Assembly: GCA_014763515.1 (NCBI GenBank)
Contig: JACXVH010000042.1
Location: forward strand, 1 to 10,162
Direction of reading: 5' to 3'
Source: Flavobacteriaceae bacterium
GTDB lineage: Bacteria; Bacteroidota; Bacteroidia; Flavobacteriales; Flavobacteriaceae
Length of the DNA stretch: 10,162 nucleotides
Position 1 is the stretch's first letter; the number at the start of each line of letters is the position of its first letter. Below the pieces are notes generated by a model, which was not told where the DNA came from, did no database searches, and was given only the letters and a program-made list of their open reading frames with translations. A program made the translations under genes and the position numbers. Positions 6,232 through 10,162 of this stretch are shown piece by piece.

Positions 6232-7548
6232 ATGAAAAATAAATTGAAATATATCTTTTTCTTCTTCGGCGCTTGTGCATTTGCTCAAGAAAGCGATTCT
6301 ACCGAAGTAGCTTATAAAAAAAGAGTGCTTGAAAGTACTGAAATAGATTTCTTAGCAAGTTATTATAAACAAGATGGTATTCACTCTGCTGTTTCCGGTG
6401 GTAGAGGTATGGAAAACCTAACAGACATTACACCAACAGTTGTGGTGGCAATGCCTTTAAGCGATGATGAAGTCTTAACTATTGATGTAGGAGTTTCTGC
6501 CTATACATCAGCATCTTCTGGTAATATTAATCCATTTGATAGTAATACACCAAGTCCTTGGCAAGCGAGTTCAGGTGCTTCAGCATCCGATCAGTTAACT
6601 AGTTTAGTTGGTTCTTACAGTCATAGTTCAGATGATAGAAATACTGTTTGGAACGCTCACGTATCAGGTTCAGTAGAATATGACTATTTTTCTATTGGTT
6701 TTGGAGGAGGTTTAACTAAGTTATTTAACGATAAAAATACGGAGCTAACAGTTTCTACAAACGTTTATTTAGATACTTGGAAACCAATTTATCCAAAAGA
6801 ATTACAAGATTTTGCAGATTATGGTTTAGGTGGCGGAATATTCAATTATTTTACCATTACATCAACAACTTCGGATCCTTATAATCCTTCTAATTTTAAA
6901 TTTCATGATAACAAGAACAGAAATTCATATTCATTATCATTAGCTTTCAGTCAAGTTTTAGGTAAAAAAGTACAATTTTCTTTATTTGCAGATGTTTTAC
7001 AACAGCAAGGATTATTATCAACCCCATATCAACGTGTATATTTTGCAGATAAAGTCGATTATTTTATTAATGAATTTCAATTAGCCGATGACATTGAACG
7101 TTTACCTGATACTCGTTTTAAATTGCCAATTGGTACAAGGTGGAATTTTTACTTAAACGAAAAATTAACGGTTAGAACTTACTATCGTTACTATTGGGAT
7201 AATTGGGGAATCGATGCACATACTGCTAGTATTGAAGTACCATTTAAAATTACTGATAGATTTACAGTGTACCCAATGTATCGTTATTATACTCAAAATC
7301 AGTCGAAGTATTTTGCAGCTTACGAGCAACATTTATCTACCGAAGAATATTATACATCTGATTATGATTTATCAACTTTCAATGCTAATCAATATGGTTT
7401 TGGAGTAAGTTATACTGATATTTTTATGGGTTCAAGAATTTGGAAACTTGGTATTAAGAATATCGATTTAAGATATAATCATTACAACAGAAGTGACGGA
7501 TTAAAATCGAACATAGTTTCATTTGGAATTAAATTTGTAATGCAATAA
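6232..7548 (+). CDS. DUF3570-type outer-membrane beta-barrel protein
   Basis: A 438-residue protein starting 15 bases after the lipoprotein gene, with a signal peptide at residues 1-19 (MKNKLKYIFFFFGACAFAQ). The mature protein has many alternating hydrophobic/polar strands rich in aromatic residues (for example RTYYRYYWDNW around 315-325 and YPMYRYYTQN around 347-356), and it ends in a strand (SFGIKFVMQ), as expected of an outer-membrane barrel. The N-terminal region carries the element HSAVSGGRGMENL (about 51-63), which I recall as conserved in DUF3570, then a Ser/Gly-rich stretch with SSGAS (113-117). The family has no established function to my knowledge, and is repeatedly found with DUF4266, ApbE and thioredoxin-like genes. 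It could be a pore or scaffold for the lipoprotein. The stop is one base before the response regulator's start, so they probably share an mRNA. Confidence 0.84.
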   Translation: MKNKLKYIFFFFGACAFAQESDSTEVAYKKRVLESTEIDFLASYYKQDGIHSAVSGGRGMENLTDITPTVVVAMPLSDDEVLTIDVGVSAYTSASSGNINPFDSNTPSPWQASSGASASDQLTSLVGSYSHSSDDRNTVWNAHVSGSVEYDYFSIGFGGGLTKLFNDKNTELTVSTNVYLDTWKPIYPKELQDFADYGLGGGIFNYFTITSTTSDPYNPSNFKFHDNKNRNSYSLSLAFSQVLGKKVQFSLFADVLQQQGLLSTPYQRVYFADKVDYFINEFQLADDIERLPDTRFKLPIGTRWNFYLNEKLTVRTYYRYYWDNWGIDAHTASIEVPFKITDRFTVYPMYRYYTQNQSKYFAAYEQHLSTEEYYTSDYDLSTFNANQYGFGVSYTDIFMGSRIWKLGIKNIDLRYNHYNRSDGLKSNIVSFGIKFVMQ

Positions 7549-7549
7549 A

Positions 7550-8212
7550 ATGAAAATTTTAATTGTTGAAGACGAAATAGGAATTCAAACTTTTTTAAAA
7601 CAAGGACTTGAAGAAGAAGGATTTGAATTAATTTGTGCTTCAAATGGTGAAGAAGGTTTGAATCTCTTTGAAAATCAAAGTTTTGATTTACTCTTGTTAG
7701 ATTGGATGCTTCCAAAATTAACAGGATTAGAATTGTGTACCAAAATTCGCCAAACAAATACACAAATTCCCATAATATTTTTAACTGCAAAAGATACTGT
7801 TCAGGAAACTATTGAAGGTTTAAAAGCAGGAGCAAACGATTATATAAAAAAACCTTTTAGTTTTGATGAATTGTTAGCGAGAATAGAAGTACATTTTAGA
7901 GCTTCTGCAACTAATAAAGAATTAAAATTGGGTAAAATTCTTCTGAATTTAAATACTTTCCAAGTTTTTGTAGAAGGTAAAGAAGTAACTTTAACACAAC
8001 GCGAATATGAACTTTTAAAATATTTAGTTGAAAATAAAGGAAAAGTTTGTACTCGAACAGAAATTATTGAAGATGTTTGGGATATTCATTTTGAATATGA
8101 TACTGGTGTTATCGATGTTTTTATGAATGCCATCAGAAAAAAACTAAATTTGTCAAAAGACGAAGAACTTATTAAAACGATTAGAGGAGTGGGTTATATT
8201 GCGAATGATTAA
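7550..8212 (+). CDS. OmpR/PhoB-family response regulator (heavy-metal/envelope type)
   Basis: A 220-residue cytoplasmic transcription factor. The receiver domain occupies residues 1-118, with acidic residues E7-D8, the phospho-acceptor D51 (LLLLDWMLP), T79 (FLTAKD) and K101 (YIKKPF). A winged-helix DNA-binding domain follows at about 126-217, with the LTQREYELLKYL helix and the recognition helix region GVIDVFMNAIRKKL, ending in the wing motif TIRGVGYIA. Length is typical of the OmpR group. It is encoded one base after the DUF3570 gene and overlaps the kinase gene by 8 bases, so the pair is translated together. Regulators of this type bind tandem hexamers about 11 bases apart, matching the arrays at 2487-2535 and 9597-9613. 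Direct control of those sites is inferred, not shown. The downstream RND pump suggests CusR/CzcR-like metal sensing, but the boxes resemble PmrA targets. Confidence 0.96.
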   Translation: MKILIVEDEIGIQTFLKQGLEEEGFELICASNGEEGLNLFENQSFDLLLLDWMLPKLTGLELCTKIRQTNTQIPIIFLTAKDTVQETIEGLKAGANDYIKKPFSFDELLARIEVHFRASATNKELKLGKILLNLNTFQVFVEGKEVTLTQREYELLKYLVENKGKVCTRTEIIEDVWDIHFEYDTGVIDVFMNAIRKKLNLSKDEELIKTIRGVGYIAND

Positions 8213-9605
8213 ATTTTTTCCTTCTTCATTTAAAAATAGAATTGCCTTTAACTATATTGTTTCAGGTTCAATTCTTATTGCACTGGTATTTTTATTTATC
8301 TATAAAATTGTAGAATACAGTGTTAATCAGCATGTAAATGAAGAAGTTGAAGAAGAATTATACAAACATTTAGACGATGTTACTATTGATTCTAATGATA
8401 CTTATTTAATTCACGTCGATCAATGGCGTGCACGAGAGCATAATTCAATTTCGGTTAATCCTGTTTTTGTTGAATTTTATGACAATAATAAGCTTATAAT
8501 TGATAAATCTCCAAATTTAAAAAATGCTGAACTTAAACTTTTTGACGATTCTTATAACGATAAGTTTTTAAATTCTAAATTAAACAATATTCCTATTAGA
8601 CAAATTCAAACACCCATTCTTTTTGATGGAAAAATAATTGGTTATGTTGTGGTAGCCATGTCATTAGAAGATTTTGAAATTGTTTCTATTCTCAAGAATA
8701 TACTAGTTATTTCGTTTCCAATAATTGTAATTTTATTATTCTTGTTTGCAAGATTTTTTGCAGGAAGAAGTATAAAACCAGTAAGTACTATTATCGAAAC
8801 GTCAAGTTTAATTACCAAAGATAATTTAAATACGAGAATTCCTTTGCCAGATAATAAAGATGAATTATATGTTTTGTCAGAAAACATTAATAATCTTTTA
8901 GATAGAATTGAAAATGCAATTCAAAGAGAAAAACAATTCACATCAGATGCATCACATGAATTAAGAACACCGCTGGCTGTTATTAAAGGAACTTTAGAAG
9001 TTTTAATTAGAAAACCAAGAACAACAGATGAATACAATGAAAAAATTATTTATTGTATTAAAGAAGTAGATCGCATCAATAATCTTGTTGATCAGTTATT
9101 GCTTTTAGCTAGGTTTGAAAATCAAAACCACAATAGAAAAAATGAAGAAGTATATTTAGATGCTTTAATTTTAGATACAGTTTCACTTTTTTCTAATCAA
9201 CTAAAAGAAAAAGAAATTACAATTAAAACGGACTTGCAGCAAGATTGCGTTATTAAGTCAGATAGTTATTTGATTTCTATAGCTTTCAATAATTTAATTT
9301 CTAATGCAATTAAGTATTCAAACATTAATGGGAATATTAATCTAATTCTAACAACAGAAGGGAATCGTTTTTTATTTAAAATTAAAGATAATGGCGTAGG
9401 TATATCAAAAGACGATTTAAATAAAATTTTCGATTCTTTTTACCGATCAAACCCTTCCAGTCATCCAGATGTAAAAGGAACCGGAATTGGGCTTTCAATA
9501 GTAAAAAGATTATGCGATTTATTACAAATTGAAATTATAATTCAAAGCGAATTGACTATTGGTACGGAAGTAATTTTAATGTTCAATAAAAGCAATCCTA
9601 AGTAA
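8205..9605 (+). CDS. Sensor histidine kinase (HAMP-HisKA-HATPase), partner of the upstream regulator
   Basis: A 466-residue inner-membrane kinase. TM1 lies at about residues 15-36, an extracytoplasmic sensor region at 37-160, TM2 at about 163-185, and a HAMP linker runs to about 240. The HisKA helix has the phospho-acceptor H251 in SDASHELRTPLAV. The ATPase domain shows the N-box NLISNAIKYSN (N367), G1 DNGVGIS (395-401) and G2 GTGIGLSIV. The sensor region begins with an acidic cluster (EEVEEE, 46-51) near several His residues and closes with a PAS-like strand pair (FDGKIIGYVVVAMS). The ligand is unknown; CusS-like metal sensors and PmrB-like cation sensors are both compatible. The ATG at 8205 overlaps the regulator gene by 8 bases; a TTG two codons earlier (8199) is a less likely start. 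Confidence 0.95.
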   Translation: MIKFFPSSFKNRIAFNYIVSGSILIALVFLFIYKIVEYSVNQHVNEEVEEELYKHLDDVTIDSNDTYLIHVDQWRAREHNSISVNPVFVEFYDNNKLIIDKSPNLKNAELKLFDDSYNDKFLNSKLNNIPIRQIQTPILFDGKIIGYVVVAMSLEDFEIVSILKNILVISFPIIVILLFLFARFFAGRSIKPVSTIIETSSLITKDNLNTRIPLPDNKDELYVLSENINNLLDRIENAIQREKQFTSDASHELRTPLAVIKGTLEVLIRKPRTTDEYNEKIIYCIKEVDRINNLVDQLLLLARFENQNHNRKNEEVYLDALILDTVSLFSNQLKEKEITIKTDLQQDCVIKSDSYLISIAFNNLISNAIKYSNINGNINLILTTEGNRFLFKIKDNGVGISKDDLNKIFDSFYRSNPSSHPDVKGTGIGLSIVKRLCDLLQIEIIIQSELTIGTEVILMFNKSNPK

Positions 9606-9613
9606 TTTTTAAG
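9597..9613 (+). promoter_or_regulatory. CCTAAG-N5-TTTAAG pair upstream of the small-protein/RND unit; possible operator
   Basis: CCTAAG (9597-9602) and TTTAAG (9608-9613) are separated by 5 bases, so they share the 11-base pitch and the TAAG core of the array at 2487-2535. The first half overlaps the last codons of the kinase gene. The pair ends 21 bases before an exact TAnnTTTG promoter element that has no matching -33 TTG, as expected if a bound activator substitutes for it. Only one pair is present, so chance occurrence in AT-rich DNA is a real alternative. Confidence 0.45.
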
Positions 9614-9634
9614 AATATCTATAATATTAATTAC

Positions 9635-9642
9635 TACATTTG
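9635..9642 (+). promoter_or_regulatory. Bacteroidota -7 promoter element (TACATTTG)
   Basis: TACATTTG fits the Bacteroidota housekeeping -7 consensus TAnnTTTG exactly and lies 19 bases before the ATG of the small secreted protein gene, giving a short leader. There is no TTG about 19-21 bases upstream. The adjacent TAAG hexamer pair may supply activator contacts instead. It marks a new transcription start between the kinase gene and the RND unit. Confidence 0.55.
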
Positions 9643-9661
9643 TATTAGATGCTTTTTATAA

Positions 9662-10036
9662 ATGAAAAGAATAGTTGCCATATTTTTAATCACTATATTT
9701 TTGTGGGCTAACACATCAATAGGGCAATTGTTTAAAGTTCCAAATTTAATAGAACACTTTAATGAACATAAAAATGAAGTTGTTACCCAATCAATTTCAT
9801 TTATTCAATTCTTGAAACAACACTATTCTAAAACTTCTGAAAATAATCGACAAGAACATCAAGATTTACCTTTCAAGACTCTTGATAATGTTGTTAGTGT
9901 TTTTACTTTTTGTTTTTCTCAGTTTCAGTTTGAATTTTCAAAACCTTTAATTGAGAACAAAAAGAAGTTTTTCTACAAAAATTCATTCAAATCTAAACTA
10001 ATTACATCTATTTGGTTACCTCCCAAATTAGCCTAA
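9662..10036 (+). CDS. Small secreted protein of the RND-linked 'LPFK...WxPPK' family, function unknown
   Basis: A 124-residue protein with a signal peptide at about residues 1-21 (MKRIVAIFLITIFLW...SIG). The mature part contains LFKVPNLIEHFNEHK (23-37), SFIQFLKQHY (46-55), HQDLPFK (66-72) and a C-terminal SIWLPPK (116-122). From memory, Flavobacteria carry many short exported proteins with this same order of motifs (KxPxLxxHxxEHK, LPFK, WxPPK), often next to heavy-metal efflux or TonB-dependent receptor genes; I know of no assigned function. Four histidines (H32, H36, H54, H66) and the location just before an apparent CzcA-type pump fit a periplasmic metal-binding or accessory role, but this is inference. 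The gene has its own promoter 19 bases upstream. A single Cys (C84) argues against disulfide chemistry. Confidence 0.74.
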   Translation: MKRIVAIFLITIFLWANTSIGQLFKVPNLIEHFNEHKNEVVTQSISFIQFLKQHYSKTSENNRQEHQDLPFKTLDNVVSVFTFCFSQFQFEFSKPLIENKKKFFYKNSFKSKLITSIWLPPKLA

Positions 10037-10053
10037 CATTTATCCATTAAATA

Positions 10054-10069
10054 AAACGATTTATCGTTT
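10054..10069. repeat. 16-base perfect palindrome between the small protein gene and the RND gene
   Basis: AAACGAT and ATCGTTT face each other across two bases (AAACGAT-TT-ATCGTTT), starting 18 bases after the small-protein stop. It could form a short hairpin, but the stem is AT-rich and no T-tract follows, so it is a poor terminator. A dimeric repressor site or mRNA processing signal are alternatives. No function can be assigned. Confidence 0.3.
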
Positions 10070-10127
10070 CATAATTGTATTTGTCAGTTTTGATAAATGC
10101 TGTTTTCAACTTTATTTATGATTAGAA

Positions 10128-10162
10128 ATGTTAGAAAAATTAATTGCTTTTAGTTTAAAGAA
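10128..10162 (+). CDS. Start of probable CzcA/CusA-type heavy-metal RND efflux transporter, cut by window edge
   Basis: The ATG at 10128 opens a frame reading MLEKLIAFSLK and running off the window. Heavy-metal RND pumps (HME-RND; CzcA, CusA) characteristically begin M-L-x-K-I-I-x-F-S-I-x-N-K, so this short piece matches well, and the preceding small secreted protein family commonly neighbours such pumps. These trimeric inner-membrane proteins use the proton gradient to expel metal ions such as Cu(I), Zn(II), Co(II) or Cd(II) through a periplasmic adaptor and an outer-membrane channel. Only 11 complete codons are visible, so metal specificity cannot be judged and the assignment rests on the N-terminal pattern plus context. 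The 91 bases upstream hold a palindrome and no clear promoter, so it is probably read from the promoter at 9635. Confidence 0.62.
   Translation, partial: MLEKLIAFSLK

Noticed and set aside
6040..6288. Antisense open frame over the DUF4266 lipoprotein gene
   Set aside because: The Thr-rich run is the reverse complement of the Gly-rich tail; the + strand lipoprotein with lipobox explains the region better.
7214..7408. Overlapping + strand frame inside the DUF3570 gene
   Set aside because: Out-of-frame shadow of the barrel; no signal peptide or motif.
7454..7472. Two TTAAG sites within the DUF3570 gene as a further operator before the regulator
   Set aside because: Spacing is 14 bases, not 11, and both are explained by Ile-Lys and Leu-Arg codons in coding sequence.
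7482..7790. Antisense open frame of about 100 codons across the DUF3570/regulator junction
   Set aside because: Its sequence is Leu/Phe-rich mirror coding of the receiver domain, with no recognisable motif.
8642..8887. Antisense open frame inside the kinase gene
   Set aside because: Covers TM2 and HAMP coding sequence of an intact kinase; no independent support.
1..10162. Mobile element, CRISPR array, tRNA or rRNA
   Set aside because: No transposase or integrase frame, no spaced long repeats, and no cloverleaf or rRNA-like segment seen on either strand; gene order looks like stable chromosome.

Overview
The window looks like a chromosomal stretch from a member of the Bacteroidota, most likely a Flavobacteriaceae (Flavobacterium-like) species. 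The DNA is very AT-rich, every gene lies on the + strand, and Shine-Dalgarno sequences are weak or absent. One promoter matches the Bacteroidota -7 consensus TAnnTTTG exactly. The protein families (a VWA membrane protein behind fabG, the DUF4266/DUF3570 pair, and a small 'WxPPK' secreted protein before an RND pump) are ones I associate with this group. No tRNA, rRNA, CRISPR array or insertion sequence is visible, and no gene-free stretch exceeds 100 bases.

Layout. (1) 1-2491: the 3' part of fabG (fatty-acid 3-ketoacyl-ACP reductase), then a 674-aa VWA-like membrane protein 13 bases later, probably co-transcribed. (2) 2487-2535: an array of five [C/A]TTAAG hexamers spaced 11, 11, 11 and 10 bases apart, the layout expected of an OmpR/PhoB-family operator. 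(3) 2576-4531: an inner-membrane enzyme of the LTA-synthase/phosphoethanolamine-transferase (alkaline phosphatase superfamily) fold. (4) About 4593-7548: a tight set of four exported proteins: a thioredoxin-like protein, an ApbE FAD:protein FMN transferase, a tiny DUF4266-type lipoprotein ending in a Gly/Cys tail, and a DUF3570-type outer-membrane beta-barrel. (5) 7550-9605: an OmpR-family response regulator and its sensor kinase, starting 1 base after the barrel gene and overlapping each other by 8 bases. (6) 9662-10162: a small secreted protein with its own promoter, then the first codons of what appears to be a CzcA/CusA-type heavy-metal RND efflux pump, cut by the window edge.

How it may work together (inference). 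The regulator/kinase pair sits in the same run of genes as the thioredoxin-ApbE-DUF4266-DUF3570 cassette. Hexamers resembling TTAAG at an 11-base pitch lie before three transcription units: the LTA-synthase-like gene, the thioredoxin-led operon, and the small-protein/RND unit. The simplest model is one envelope or metal-sensing two-component system that controls its own operon, an envelope-modifying enzyme and a metal efflux pump. The hexamer array closely resembles the PmrA box of Gammaproteobacteria, whose regulon also includes enzymes of this fold. The least understood part is the thioredoxin/ApbE/DUF4266/DUF3570 cassette, which has the look of an extracytoplasmic flavin or redox system of unknown function.
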